Shown: positions 15,927 through 26,231 of the stretch, one piece after another | Numbering within the stretch: position 1 is the first letter of the stretch | How the letters are laid out: each line of letters begins with the position of its first letter | Assembly (NCBI GenBank): GCA_009377695.1 | Contig: WHTP01000029.1 | Span: 1 to 48,098 of the forward strand | Reading direction: 5' to 3' | DNA from: Hyphomicrobiales bacterium | GTDB taxonomy: Bacteria; Pseudomonadota; Alphaproteobacteria; Rhizobiales; Xanthobacteraceae | Length of the DNA stretch: 48,098 nt | Made by a program: the position numbers and the translations under genes | The notes under the pieces: generated by a model | Seen by the model: the letters and a program-made list of their open reading frames with translations, nothing else | Database searches by the model: none | What the model was told of the DNA's origin: nothing

Positions 15927-15957
15927 GGCCTTTCCGTCGATCGGAGGGGCCTTTCTT
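15927..15957 (+). terminator. Terminator of the original tRNA-Leu gene
   Basis: GGCCTTTCCG (15927-15936) and CGGAGGGGCC (15942-15951) pair over 10 positions including two G-U pairs, loop TCGAT, followed by TTTCTT. It lies 10 bp after the tRNA 3' end. Confidence 0.72.
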
Positions 15958-16191
15958 GTGTCTGGCCCATGTTGCACATGCCGGATGTGTTCCCATTCCG
16001 TACCGGGTCGTTTTGGGCTGTCCCAGCGAGTCCGTGCGAGACGGATGCGACATGATTTGCTTTTCAGGCCGCGCCGCCGTGTGGGTGCGTGGTCGCGCTT
16101 GACCAACCAGACCGGCGGGTTGAACAGCGACACGCTGGGCGCGTCGGGCGGTGCCGAGATGCACCGACCAGTCAAACTTAGATGCTGCAGC

Positions 16192-16299
16192 ATGTCGAAG
16201 CAGCAGGCCGCTGCGGTGACGGCATGGGCGAAGCAGCAGCCGGACGAGCCGACCTGGTCAGAGGCTGTTCGCAGGCTGGTCGATGTCGCGCTCAAGTAG
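16192..16299 (+). pseudogene. Ribbon-helix-helix-like C-terminal fragment
   Basis: From ATG 16192 the frame reads MSKQQAAAVTAWAKQQPDEP followed by TWSEAVRRLVDVALK. TWSEAVRRLVDVAL resembles the second helix of CopG/ribbon-helix-helix proteins (pattern T/S-R-S-E-A-I-R-R-L-V), and AAAVTAWAKQQ resembles the first. The beta strand that should precede is replaced by unrelated residues, so this may be a remnant of a small DNA-binding or antitoxin-like protein. A 35-residue peptide could still be made. Confidence 0.4.
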
Positions 16300-16329
16300 T
16301 GACTGAATTCGGTTCGGAGACGATATCGA

Positions 16330-16620
16330 TCAGTTTTTCTGGCAGCACGTCTTTGCGCCCGCAGGAGGGGTGCATGCTTTCCAGCCCTTAGGACACGGAA
16401 AGGCGTACTTCGAGGTGCACTTTGTCTTTGCGCTGCTACACTTCAGTTGCACGTTCCCACTTTGCCCCTTTAGCTTCGTGGGGTTGCCTCGCTTGATCTG
16501 CGTGTTCAATTGCTGTGTCGGCGGAGCGGCCTTCTGCATCCTTTCCTGTGAAACGGCGACCGGCAGCAGGAAGCCCGTGACCATCAGGGTTGCCAAAAGA
16601 ACAATCGTCAATGCGCGCAT
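16330..16620 (-). CDS. Small exported cysteine-rich protein
   Basis: A 96-residue protein. Residues 1-24 are a signal peptide (MRALTIVLLATLMVTGFLLP, cleavage likely after AVS). The mature N-terminal half is polar, rich in Gln and Lys. The C-terminal 40 residues hold six cysteines (QLKCSS, TKCTS, FPCPKGWKAC, KTCC), so a disulfide-bonded domain in the periplasm or outside the cell is likely. A very strong ribosome site, AAGGAGGAG, lies 8-9 bases before ATG 16620. I do not recognise the family. It stands alone, with no obvious operon partner. Confidence 0.7.
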   Translation of the reverse strand: MRALTIVLLATLMVTGFLLPVAVSQERMQKAAPPTQQLNTQIKRGNPTKLKGQSGNVQLKCSSAKTKCTSKYAFPCPKGWKACTPPAGAKTCCQKN

Positions 16621-17012
16621 CTTCGCCTCTCCTCCTTTGGATTGCCATCAATCGATGCAATCGATCGCTACCCGAGTCATAACCGCGGCCGGACGGCCCG
16701 GTCTTGGACGGGAACGACAAGGCTTGGCGCATGCCGACAAAATTCGCTCGACGCCCCGAGAGCGCGCCGCGATCATTGGTGGGCCGCCTGGTTGGGAAAT
16801 CATTGCCAACAAGTGGTCGTAGCGCCCGAACCCTGGATTTCCATTGTGCGGAATTGTCCCGACCTCATACCAAGCACCCGGATCAAGTTGGCGCGCTGAC
16901 CTGATCATTCCTTAGCGAGCCCAATCCTTTTACCTTCCGCCGCTCGTACTGGACGGGTTCCAGGGCGAACGGGTAGGAGTAGGATGTAGAGCATTTTTTT
17001 AAGGTAGTGCCG
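16621..17012. other. Intergenic stretch of about 390 bp
   Basis: Divergent promoter region between the cysteine-rich protein and the glycosyltransferase. Short frames on both strands translate to Arg/Pro-rich noise. No repeat or RNA gene is recognised. Local composition turns more AT-rich near 16985-17005, just upstream of the glycosyltransferase. Confidence 0.4.
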
Positions 17013-17876
17013 ATGGCGCTTACGGAACGCAGATTACGGTCTATTCGACACTTGCCGATGACGCTGGTCGCGCGCATCCGTGACCTGGCGCTGAGCCAAC
17101 AAAGCCATCAAGTTGCGATTTGCGCGATCTTCAAAGACGAACCCAAGAACCTGGGGGAATGGATCGCCTTTCACCACATGGTCGGCGTCGGTCATTTTTA
17201 CCTTTACGACAACGGGAGCAGCGACAATTTCGAAGAGGTGCTGGCTGATCACATTCGGTCCGGATTGGTCACGTACATCAACTGGCCCGACTACCCCGGA
17301 CAGATTTCGGCGTATCGAGATTGCGTAAAGCGCTTCTCTAGGCATGCTCGCTGGATCGCGTTCGTCGATATCGACGAGTTCCTGTTTTCACCGCAGCAGA
17401 AGGACTTGCCTGGAGTCTTGAGCCGTTTTGGCAATTGTCACGCACTGTTTATTCATTCCTATCACTTCGGCTCCGCTGGGCACCGAGAGCGGCCCAAGAT
17501 GCAGACGACACAAGCCTATACGCTTCGCGAACAGATCCCGTCGTGCGGCAAAACAATCGCTAATCCGCGTCGGATCAGAGAGATTTCAAATCCCCACATG
17601 TTCCGATATTGGGGCTGGGGCCATCAAACGCTTAATACAGAGCGCCAGATTGCCGAACCGTTAGGTCAATGCCGGCCCGTCGACGTCCTGCGGATCAATC
17701 ACTACTGGTCGCGTTCGCTCGCCGATCTGGAAGTCAAAATTGCACGAACGGACCCGCTCGCGAGGGTTGTAAGTGAGGATAATTATCGGAGACGCGAACA
17801 GAAATACAACGCAGTGGAAGATCGCACGATCATAGAATTGTCCGCACAATGCGAGGCCATCCAAAGCCGTTCCTGA
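17013..17876 (+). CDS. Glycosyltransferase family 92-like protein
   Basis: A 287-residue protein of the glycosyltransferase family 92/DUF23-like group (Glyco_tranf_2_4). Conserved features are AICAIFKDEPKNLGEWIAFH and VGVGHFYLYDNGSSDNF near 33-75, then WIAFVDIDEFLF near 118-129, whose DID is the nucleotide-sugar/metal-binding DxD. A later NPHMF and INHYW are also typical. These enzymes usually act on surface polysaccharides; the sugar is not predictable. ATG 17013 is preferred over GTG 17007 because AAGGTAG at 17001 sits at a proper distance. The gene stands alone, with no other polysaccharide genes next to it, just right of the integrative element. Confidence 0.8.
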   Translation: MALTERRLRSIRHLPMTLVARIRDLALSQQSHQVAICAIFKDEPKNLGEWIAFHHMVGVGHFYLYDNGSSDNFEEVLADHIRSGLVTYINWPDYPGQISAYRDCVKRFSRHARWIAFVDIDEFLFSPQQKDLPGVLSRFGNCHALFIHSYHFGSAGHRERPKMQTTQAYTLREQIPSCGKTIANPRRIREISNPHMFRYWGWGHQTLNTERQIAEPLGQCRPVDVLRINHYWSRSLADLEVKIARTDPLARVVSEDNYRRREQKYNAVEDRTIIELSAQCEAIQSRS

Positions 17877-17910
17877 GTCAAATCAATGTGCCAACGACGT
17901 CCCAAATCAA

Positions 17911-17954
17911 TGGGCGAAATTCCGTGCCGCTTGCAAGTTCGAGCCTCCGCACCA
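17911..17954 (+). other. tRNA-3'-end-like sequence, degenerate
   Basis: TGGGCGAAATTCCGTGCCG (17911-17929), GTTCGAG (17937-17943) and TCCGCACCA (17946-17954) resemble, in order, the variable arm, T-loop and acceptor/CCA end of tRNA-Leu as seen in the fragment 2 kb upstream. The T-stem does not pair properly and no 5' half exists. It may be a decayed second attachment site or a chance resemblance. Confidence 0.35.
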
Positions 17955-18058
17955 TGATGAGGGCCGCAGTATCGGCGTATTTTACGGGCATAGCGCCGCC
18001 CGGTACCGATTGTTTACGGCTGGGGTCTGTGATGGGTTGCTCTGCCGCCGAAGGATCC

Positions 18059-18442
18059 ATGCAGGATCGGAGTTTCACCGCGACGCTGATACGCGCGATA
18101 TCCACGCGCGCGATGTTGGTCGCGCTTGGCATGTTTGGCTTGGCGGCGTGTTCGACGTCGAACAATGTCGACGTGATGCTGTTCGCCGATCCCGGAAAAT
18201 ACGAGTATCACACCTGCGATCAGATATTGAATGCGGGTCACGCCGTGGCCCATCGCGCAACAAGGCTGCGGGAGCTGATCCACAAGGCAGAGCAGAGTCC
18301 TGGTGGCGCCCTGGTGGGTACGGTCGCCTATCGCGGCGAATACCGAACGGTGGTCGAGGAGCTTGCGGTGATCGACTCGGTATCGCGCCGTAAGAACTGC
18401 CTGACGCCGCCGACCTGGCGCAGCACCACGGCGATTCAATAG
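18059..18442 (+). CDS. Predicted lipoprotein, unknown function
   Basis: A 127-residue protein with a type II signal peptide: basic N-terminus, hydrophobic AMLVALGMFGL and a lipobox LAAC near residues 33-36. The mature part includes YHTCDQILNAGHAVAHRATR, a helical Glu/Lys stretch and AYRGEYRTVVEELAVIDSV, ending with a second conserved-looking Cys (RRKNCLTPP). Proteins of this look, with a Cys near the start and one near the end, are common small lipoproteins in Bradyrhizobium relatives. ATG 18059 follows AAGGA at 18051; the longer open frame upstream is not coding in character. The function is unknown. Confidence 0.7.
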   Translation: MQDRSFTATLIRAISTRAMLVALGMFGLAACSTSNNVDVMLFADPGKYEYHTCDQILNAGHAVAHRATRLRELIHKAEQSPGGALVGTVAYRGEYRTVVEELAVIDSVSRRKNCLTPPTWRSTTAIQ

Positions 18443-18473
18443 CAGGTCGCCATAAGAAGATGAGGCAAGACGG

Positions 18474-18513
18474 ATTCCGGGCTCGCGGGCTGATAAGGCC
18501 CGCGCACCGGAAT
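18474..18513. repeat. REP-like palindrome, likely two-way terminator
   Basis: ATTCCGG at 18474-18480 pairs with CCGGAAT at 18507-18513, and inside them GCGGGC pairs with GCCCGC around TGATAAG. It sits between two convergent genes (lipoprotein ending 18442, copA ending 18525), a good place for a shared terminator. Its CCGGAATGAC edge matches the ends of the larger repeat at 22815-22999. Confidence 0.6.
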
Positions 18514-18524
18514 GACGAAGCCCG

Positions 18525-20885
<2,361 letters not shown>

Positions 20886-20916
20886 CGGGACGGTCCTTGC
20901 GGCGTTCTTGCGGAAC

Positions 20917-20933
20917 ATACCCTGGAGGGGTAT
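20917..20933. promoter_or_regulatory. Likely CsoR operator between copA and csoR
   Basis: ATACCCTGGAGGGGTAT (20917-20933) is a near-perfect palindrome with C and G tracts flanked by AT, the form of CsoR-type operators. It lies in the 57-bp gap between the divergent starts of copA (20885) and the csoR-like gene (20943), so one repressor dimer or tetramer could control both. Confidence 0.72.
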
Positions 20934-20942
20934 ATAAGGTCT

Positions 20943-21218
20943 ATGCAGTCTCATGCCAAGGCGTCCGTTCTTAAACGCTTGAACCGGATCGAGGGACAGG
21001 TGCGCGGGCTTGCTCGGATGGTCGAGGAAGACCGCTATTGCATCGACATCGTGACCCAGATCTCGGCCGCGCGCGCGGCGCTGCGGCGCGCCGAGGAGGA
21101 GATTCTCAGGGATCACGTCGCCCATTGCGTCGAGCACGCGATCGCGAGCGGTAACAAGCGCGACCAGCGGCTCAAGATCACCGAATTGATTGACGTCCTC
21201 AGCCGTACCGAGCGTTGA
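20943..21218 (+). CDS. csoR: Copper-sensing CsoR/FrmR family repressor
   Basis: A 91-residue all-helical DUF156 repressor: [20 protein letters not shown] at the start, [15 protein letters not shown], then [11 protein letters not shown]. Cys 33, His 58 and Cys 62 reproduce the C-x24-H-x3-C arrangement of CsoR's Cu(I) site, rather than the arrangement of RcnR (Ni/Co) or FrmR (formaldehyde). ATG 20943 is only 10 bases after the operator and reads away from copA. Copper binding would release the operator and induce both genes; this is known for the family and inferred here. A 624-codon open frame containing it in phase is an artefact of the antisense strand of copA. Confidence 0.87.
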   Translation: MQSHAKASVLKRLNRIEGQVRGLARMVEEDRYCIDIVTQISAARAALRRAEEEILRDHVAHCVEHAIASGNKRDQRLKITELIDVLSRTER

Positions 21219-21226
21219 GATTCGGA

Positions 21227-22408
21227 TCAATCCGGCTGCCAGCCGTAAAGCCAGTCGTACCGCCGCAGCAGTCTGGTCCCGCCCATGGCGGAGATCGCAA
21301 GCGTGCGGAGCGCGCCGCCCATGTGATAGACGGTGCCGTTGCGGCGCGCCGCGATCTGCGTGCGCGCGGTGCGCTTGAGCCGCTTGGCTTCGTAGCTGCG
21401 TAGCGCCGCTGGCGCGTCAGCGGGCGCCTGCGCAAGGCAGGTCGCCAGCACTGCGGCGTCCTCTATTGCCATCGCGGCACCTTGGGCGAGGTAAGGCAAC
21501 ATTGGATGCGCGGCGTCGCCGAGCAGCGTCACCGGTCCCTGGCCCCAGTGCTTGAGCGGCGCACAATCATAAAGCGCCCACTTTTGCCACTGCGTGGCAG
21601 CGCCGATCAGCGCACGCGGCGCCGCGTGCCACCTGCCGGCGGAAAATCGCTCAGCTATCTCGGTGCGGTCGCCCGCGGCGCTCCAGCCAGCCTCACGCCA
21701 GTCGTCGCGCACGATTGCAACCACATTGACAAGACGTCCGCCGCGCACCGGATAATGGACAAGATGCGCGTGCCGGCCGAGCCAAAGATTGACGGTGGGG
21801 GCGCGCAGTGCCGGCGATACCACCTCCGCAGGCACCAGCGTGCGCCAAGCGGTATGCCGTGCGAAACGTGGCTCCTCGGCGTGAGTAAGGCGGCTGCGCA
21901 GTACAGACCACAGGCCATCGGCGCCGATCACCGCGCAGCCTTGGGCGTCGACCGCCTCCATATTCCTCCAGCCGGCGACGGTGACGCCGTTGCCGTGGAC
22001 CGCGACATCCTCGACGCGGGTGCCGAGTTGCAGCGTGACCCGCCCGGTCGCCGCCATCTCTTCGTGCAGGACCGTGTGTAAGTCGCCGCGATGGATCACC
22101 CAGAAGGGTGCGCCGTATCGCTGCGCGGCGTCGGCCAGCGATGCCCGCGCAAGCACGCGGCCCGACCGTGCATTCATGACATTCAGCGCCTGCGGGGCGA
22201 CGACATAGGGCGCCAGCCGCTCGCCGAGACCAAGCGCGATCAGCAGGCGCGACGCGTTCGGCGAAAGCTGGACGCCGGCGCCGATCGCCTCCAACTGCTC
22301 GGCTTGTTCGATGACGGAGACGAGAAAGCCGCGCTGGGCGAGGGCGACCGCCGCGGTCAGCCCACCGATCCCGGCGCCGGCGATGACCACGGTGCGCGGG
22401 GAGGTCAC
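21227..22408 (-). CDS. FAD-dependent aromatic monooxygenase (salicylate/3-hydroxybenzoate hydroxylase type)
   Basis: A 393-residue group A flavoprotein monooxygenase. The N-terminal FAD-binding fold has GAGIGG at 11-16, and the middle has [13 protein letters not shown] (DG motif region). The C-terminal GD motif is [20 protein letters not shown] followed by IEDAAVLA. This is the salicylate 1-hydroxylase/3-hydroxybenzoate 6-hydroxylase/maleylacetate-type subgroup, which uses NAD(P)H and oxygen to hydroxylate aromatic acids. No aromatic ring-cleavage genes lie nearby, so the substrate cannot be named. The start ATG 22408 gives the usual short lead to the GxGxxG loop. It ends 9 bp from the csoR-like gene, convergently. 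It is separated by 28 bp from the zf-CHCC gene on the same strand. Confidence 0.85.
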   Translation of the reverse strand: MTSPRTVVIAGAGIGGLTAAVALAQRGFLVSVIEQAEQLEAIGAGVQLSPNASRLLIALGLGERLAPYVVAPQALNVMNARSGRVLARASLADAAQRYGAPFWVIHRGDLHTVLHEEMAATGRVTLQLGTRVEDVAVHGNGVTVAGWRNMEAVDAQGCAVIGADGLWSVLRSRLTHAEEPRFARHTAWRTLVPAEVVSPALRAPTVNLWLGRHAHLVHYPVRGGRLVNVVAIVRDDWREAGWSAAGDRTEIAERFSAGRWHAAPRALIGAATQWQKWALYDCAPLKHWGQGPVTLLGDAAHPMLPYLAQGAAMAIEDAAVLATCLAQAPADAPAALRSYEAKRLKRTARTQIAARRNGTVYHMGGALRTLAISAMGGTRLLRRYDWLYGWQPD

Positions 22409-22436
22409 GGCTTGTCCTCCGTGGTTGCGGCCCCGA

Positions 22437-22688
22437 TCAGGCGACCTCAGTTTCCTTTAGCGCGCATTCCGGCGGGCGCGCCGCATGGGCGTCGAGGCTC
22501 GCGTCGTAGCGGAACAGCGTCGAGCAATAGGGGCAGATGATCTCGGTTGCGTCGCCGCCGATGTCGAGGAAAACGTGGGGATGATCGAACGGCGGCACCG
22601 CGCCGACGCACATGAACTCCTTGGCGCCGATCTCGATGACCGGAACGCCGAGCGTGTTGTGAAAATGGGGAACGTAGCTCTCCGCCAT
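22437..22688 (-). CDS. Zinc-finger domain protein (zf-CHCC type)
   Basis: An 83-residue protein with the zf-CHCC (PF10276) pattern: EFMCVGA (Cys 27), FDHPHVFLDIG (His 36 or 38) and IICPYCSTLFRYD (Cys 52, Cys 55). The same fold is the NDUFS6 subunit of mitochondrial complex I, and alphaproteobacteria carry short homologues. The role of the free-standing bacterial protein is not settled. ATG 22688 is the natural start (MAESYVPHFHN); an upstream start adds 35 unconserved residues. It is upstream of and close to the monooxygenase on the same strand. Confidence 0.85.
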   Translation of the reverse strand: MAESYVPHFHNTLGVPVIEIGAKEFMCVGAVPPFDHPHVFLDIGGDATEIICPYCSTLFRYDASLDAHAARPPECALKETEVA

Positions 22689-22814
22689 GGTCCGATCCGT
22701 AGATTGAATGGGGCTGCCCGTTATTGTCGGATAAGCAACGACGATGGGCAACTCGCGTGCGCCGCACCATAGCCGCCCGGACTGATGATTCATAGGGTTA
22801 AGGCTCTCTCGTCG

Positions 22815-22999
22815 GTCATTCCGGGGCCGGCCGCCCGATCTCGGGTTTACCCGAGATCGGCATCAGTGCCCAAGTCGGCAACAGCCGACTTGGGTGGCCG
22901 GGAGCCCGGAATCCATACTCCCGGTTTTTCCGCATCTTTGCCACCGTGGTTATGGATTCCGGACAGCCGCGCGCAGTGCGACGCGGCTTCCGGAATGAC
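22815..22999. repeat. Nested palindromic repeat (MITE/REP-like), about 185 bp
   Basis: The ends are GTCATTCCGG and CCGGAATGAC. Inside are CCCGGAATCCATA and TATGGATTCCGG as a second, longer pair of arms. Two further perfect hairpins lie within: CCGATCTCGGGT/ACCCGAGATCGG at about 22840-22862 and CCCAAGTCGGC/GCCGACTTGGG at about 22868-22894. No open frame is preserved. Elements with GTCATTCCGG ends are common between genes in Bradyrhizobium-like genomes. This copy lies between divergent genes (zf-CHCC and the 23.1-kb membrane protein). Confidence 0.8.
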
Positions 23000-23117
23000 G
23001 GGCGAGAGTTTTCCGCAGCCTGCTAAATGGCATAATTTGCGGGGCGGCATCTTGCCGGCGCAATCCGGCGGTACCAGTTTTGTTGAGCAAGCGGGGCGCG
23101 GCGGAGACCTTCCTAAG

Positions 23118-24233
23118 ATGCACGGTTCGCGGATCGCATTGCCGCTCGGCGCGGCCATTGCTTGCGCGATCGCGGCGCTGACGTTCGTGCCGCGCGGCAT
23201 CGAGTCCGACATTCTCCTAAGGGCGCAGGACGATCCGGTGCGCCTCGCCGACCATGCGCTCGACCGCTCTTTCAACGCCGAGATTGCCAGCCGCGAAATC
23301 GAGAGCGCGCTCAAGGCCCAGGACGCAGACCTCGCCCAGAGCTTTCTCGATCTGGCACGCGACCGCAACGTGATCATCGATCCGGCGCTCGCCGCGCAAG
23401 TCGAGGATGCCAATTCGGCGCAAGCGGCGGCCGTCCGCACCGCCGGCAGTTTCGCTCAGGGCTTTATCGTCGGCGAGCCGCAGGATTTCGTCGGCTTCGC
23501 CGGAACGGCACTCGGCGATCTGTTCGTGTTCGGAGACATCCGCGATGCGGTCCGCGAAGGCTCGCGCATGGCGCAAGGCGAGCCGGCCGATGAGCTGATC
23601 CTTGGCCTTGCCGGCGTCGGCATCGCGCTCACCGCGGGCACCTATGCCACGCTCGGCGCCGGCGTGCCGGCACGCGTTGGGTTGTCGGTGCTCAAGGGCG
23701 CGCGCAAGACCGGCCGCATGACCGCGCAGATGAGCCAGTATGTCGGCCGCTCGCTGCGGGAGACCGTGGACTGGGCGGCACTCCGGCACGCCGTCGGCAA
23801 TGCCAGCATTGCGCAGCCGGCGACGGCCGTGCGTGCGGTGCGCGCGGCGGTGAAGGTCGAGAAGTCGCGCGATCTGGTACGGATGGTCGGCGACCTCGGC
23901 CGCGTGCAGACCCGCGCCGGCACCCAGGCGGCAATGGACGGGCTTCGCATCGCGCAGGGCCCGCGCGATGTGGCGCGTGTTGCGCGCCTTGCCGATGTCA
24001 AAGGCAATCGCACGCGCGCGATCCTGAAGATGTTCGGCCGCGGCGCGATCTTCCTCGCCGCCAGCGCATTCCATCTCGCATGGTGGATCTTGTGGGCGAT
24101 CCTCACCGTGTTCGGCTTCATCTCCGCGCTCAAGCGTACGACCGAGCGCTGCACCGAGCGCTATTGCGAGCGCCGCCGCGCCAGGCGCGTCCGCGCGCTT
24201 GAGCGCTACGCGGCGATGATGGCGAAGGCTTAA
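23118..24233 (+). CDS. Hypothetical membrane-associated protein, 371 aa
   Basis: A 371-residue protein with an N-terminal hydrophobic segment (LPLGAAIACAIAALTFVP, about 7-24), a helical middle rich in Ala, Glu and Arg, hydrophobic glycine-rich segments near 170-195 (ILGLAGVGIALTAGTYATLG), and a strong C-terminal membrane helix (FLAASAFHLAWWILWAILTV, near 313-335) before a basic Cys-containing tail. I do not recognise a domain. ATG 23118 is chosen because the open frame upstream runs through the palindromic repeat. The ribosome site is weak. It precedes the alpha/beta hydrolase gene by 31 bp and is probably co-transcribed with it. Confidence 0.6.
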   Translation: MHGSRIALPLGAAIACAIAALTFVPRGIESDILLRAQDDPVRLADHALDRSFNAEIASREIESALKAQDADLAQSFLDLARDRNVIIDPALAAQVEDANSAQAAAVRTAGSFAQGFIVGEPQDFVGFAGTALGDLFVFGDIRDAVREGSRMAQGEPADELILGLAGVGIALTAGTYATLGAGVPARVGLSVLKGARKTGRMTAQMSQYVGRSLRETVDWAALRHAVGNASIAQPATAVRAVRAAVKVEKSRDLVRMVGDLGRVQTRAGTQAAMDGLRIAQGPRDVARVARLADVKGNRTRAILKMFGRGAIFLAASAFHLAWWILWAILTVFGFISALKRTTERCTERYCERRRARRVRALERYAAMMAKA

Positions 24234-24264
24234 CGGCTGCGGCTTGGCGGTCTATAGCTCGCGC

Positions 24265-25017
24265 ATGAACAGCTTCAGCAACAATGGCGTCGACATCGCG
24301 TATCTGGATGAAGGCGAGGGCGAACCAATCATACTCGTCCATGGCTTTGCCTCGACCAAAGAGGTGAACTGGGTCAATCCCGCCTGGGTGTCGACATTGA
24401 CCCGGGCCGGCCGCCGCGTGATCGCGCTCGACAATCGCGGCCACGGCGCTTCGGCCAAGCTCTACGAGCCCGCCGCCTATCACAGTGCTGTCATGACCGA
24501 GGACGCGCGCGCGCTGCTCGATCATCTTCAACTGCCGCGCGCTGACGTGATGGGCTATTCGATGGGCGCGCGCATCTCGGCATTTCTCGCGCTCGCGCAT
24601 CCGGCGAGGGTGCGCAGCGTGGTCCTCGGCGGGCTGGGCAGCCGGCTGGTGGACGGCGTCGGGCTGCCGGAATCAATCGCGGAGGCGCTGGAGGCGCCGT
24701 CGCTTGCTGACGTGCATGATGCACAAGGCCGAACCTTCCGGGCGTTCGCCGACCAGACCAAATCCGACCGGCGCGCGCTCGCCGCCTGCATCCGCGGGTC
24801 GCGTCAGACGCTGTCGCAGCAGGATTGCGCGCGCCTGACCATGCCGGTGCTGGTCGCGGTCGGCACCAAGGACGATGTCGCTGGCTCGGCGCAGGAGTTG
24901 GCGGCGTTGCTGCCGAATGGGCACGCGCTCGATATCCCGGGCCGCGACCACATGCTCGCGGTCGGTGACCGGGTGTTCAAGCAGGGCGTGCTCGACTTCC
25001 TGGCTCGCAGGCCTTGA
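24265..25017 (+). CDS. Alpha/beta hydrolase
   Basis: A 250-residue alpha/beta hydrolase fold enzyme. It shows the oxyanion-loop LVHGFAST near 24-31, ALDNRGHGAS near 54-63 and the nucleophile elbow GYSMG with Ser 99. An acid in VGTKDD near 213 and a late His in GRDHML near 232 complete the triad. The length and RGHG motif fit the esterase/3-oxoadipate enol-lactonase-like group, but the substrate is not predictable. ATG 24265 starts the usual MNSFSNNGVDIAY; a start 7 codons upstream has no support. It ends 110 bp before cysE. Confidence 0.83.
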   Translation: MNSFSNNGVDIAYLDEGEGEPIILVHGFASTKEVNWVNPAWVSTLTRAGRRVIALDNRGHGASAKLYEPAAYHSAVMTEDARALLDHLQLPRADVMGYSMGARISAFLALAHPARVRSVVLGGLGSRLVDGVGLPESIAEALEAPSLADVHDAQGRTFRAFADQTKSDRRALAACIRGSRQTLSQQDCARLTMPVLVAVGTKDDVAGSAQELAALLPNGHALDIPGRDHMLAVGDRVFKQGVLDFLARRP

Positions 25018-25127
25018 TAGTATTTTCCGCTAACCCCCTGGAGCCAGGCACTTTTGCCCGCCATATACGAATTGGCTGGGTGAGTGTGCTAGAATCACCC
25101 GTAAGGCACTATCAGTTGGAGTCGGTT

Positions 25128-25952
25128 ATGGCGCAAAGACACGCACGAGCCGCGGATGCGCTCGACAAGGTTGATCCGGTCTGGGCTCGCATCCGCGACG
25201 AAGCGGAAATCGCTGTGCGCCGGGAGCCCGAGCTCTCGACTTTCATTTATTCGACGGTCCTGCATCACGACTCCCTCGAAGCCGCGGTCGTGCACCGCGT
25301 GTCGCAGCGCCTTGATCATCCCGACGTGCCCGCCGAGCTGATCCGTCAGGTTTACGAGGAAGCGCTCGACAGCGAACCGGCGATCGGGCTCGCGTTCCGC
25401 GCCGACATCGTCGCGACCTTCGACCGCGATCCGGCGACCCATCGCTTCCTCGAGCCGGTGCTCTACTTCAAGGGCTTCCATGCCGTGCAGACGCATCGGT
25501 TGGCGCACTGGCTCTGGCACAAGGAGCGCAAGGATTTCGCCTATTACCTGCAGAGCCGCTCATCGGCGGTGTTCCAGACCGACGTCCATCCGGCGGCGCC
25601 GATCGGTCGCGGCATCTTCCTCGACCACGCCACCGGCCTGGTCGTCGGCGAGACCGCGGTGATCGAGGACGACGTGTCGATTCTGCATGACGTGACGCTT
25701 GGCGGCACCGGCAAGGAATATTCAGACCGTCATCCGAAGATCAGGCGCGGTGTCATGCTGGGTGCGGGCGCCAAGATCATCGGCAATATCGAGATCGGGC
25801 ACTGCGCGCGCGTTGCCGCCGGCTCGGTCGTGCTCAAGGCGGTCCCGCATAACACCACAGTCGCGGGGGTTCCGGCGCGGGTGATCGGCGAGGCCGGCTG
25901 TCCGGAGCCATCGCGCACGATGGACCAATATTTCCACCATGGCGATGGCTGA
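25128..25952 (+). CDS. cysE: Serine O-acetyltransferase
   Basis: A 274-residue cytoplasmic enzyme that makes O-acetylserine from serine and acetyl-CoA, the first step of cysteine synthesis. The helical N-terminal domain (VWARIRDEAEIAVRREPELS, STVLHHDSLE) is followed by the left-handed hexapeptide repeat domain. That domain has DVHPAAPIGRGIFLDHATGL (catalytic Asp/His region), VVGETAVIEDDVSILHDVTL, GGTGK and RHPKIRRGVMLGAGAKIIG. The C-terminal tail ends MDQYFHHGDG; CysE usually ends with an Ile that binds cysteine synthase, so this longer tail may differ. ATG 25128 follows TGGAG and is preferred over an upstream in-frame start. It is co-oriented with the DUF3126 gene 63 bp downstream. Confidence 0.93.
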   Translation: MAQRHARAADALDKVDPVWARIRDEAEIAVRREPELSTFIYSTVLHHDSLEAAVVHRVSQRLDHPDVPAELIRQVYEEALDSEPAIGLAFRADIVATFDRDPATHRFLEPVLYFKGFHAVQTHRLAHWLWHKERKDFAYYLQSRSSAVFQTDVHPAAPIGRGIFLDHATGLVVGETAVIEDDVSILHDVTLGGTGKEYSDRHPKIRRGVMLGAGAKIIGNIEIGHCARVAAGSVVLKAVPHNTTVAGVPARVIGEAGCPEPSRTMDQYFHHGDG

Positions 25953-26015
25953 TCGCACATATTGCCAGCACAGCCTCCGGCGTGGCACGGTCGCTCGACA
26001 AAGAAGGATATTCGC

Positions 26016-26225
26016 GTGGACGTGCAGGAAGTCAGGAAACTCGACGCCTATCTCAAGCGGCTGTTCAACAATCCGCGTATTCGGGTCGTGCCGCGGCCCA
26101 AGAAGGAGGATTCCGCCGAGGTCTATATCGGCGAGGAATTCATCGGCGTCATGTTCGTGGACGACGAGGACGACGAGCGATCGTACAATTTCCAGATGGC
26201 GATCCTGGGAACCGATCTCGAGTAG
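26016..26225 (+). CDS. DUF3126 family protein
   Basis: A 69-residue acidic protein matching DUF3126: VQEVRKLDAYLKRLFNNPRI, RVVPRPKKEDSAEVYIGEEF and DERSYNFQMAILGTDLE. The start is the GTG at 26016, which has AAGAAGGA about 8 bases upstream and gives the usual M-D-V-x-E-V-R-K-L. The family is small, conserved in alphaproteobacteria and has no known function. It often sits next to cysE, as here, which suggests co-transcription. It is cytoplasmic, with no signal. Confidence 0.87.
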   Translation: MDVQEVRKLDAYLKRLFNNPRIRVVPRPKKEDSAEVYIGEEFIGVMFVDDEDDERSYNFQMAILGTDLE

Positions 26226-26231
26226 TGTGCC

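Noticed and set aside
16648-16908. 86-codon minus-strand frame between the cysteine-rich protein and the glycosyltransferase
   Set aside because: It overlaps the promoter side of two divergent genes and has no conserved pattern or ribosome site.
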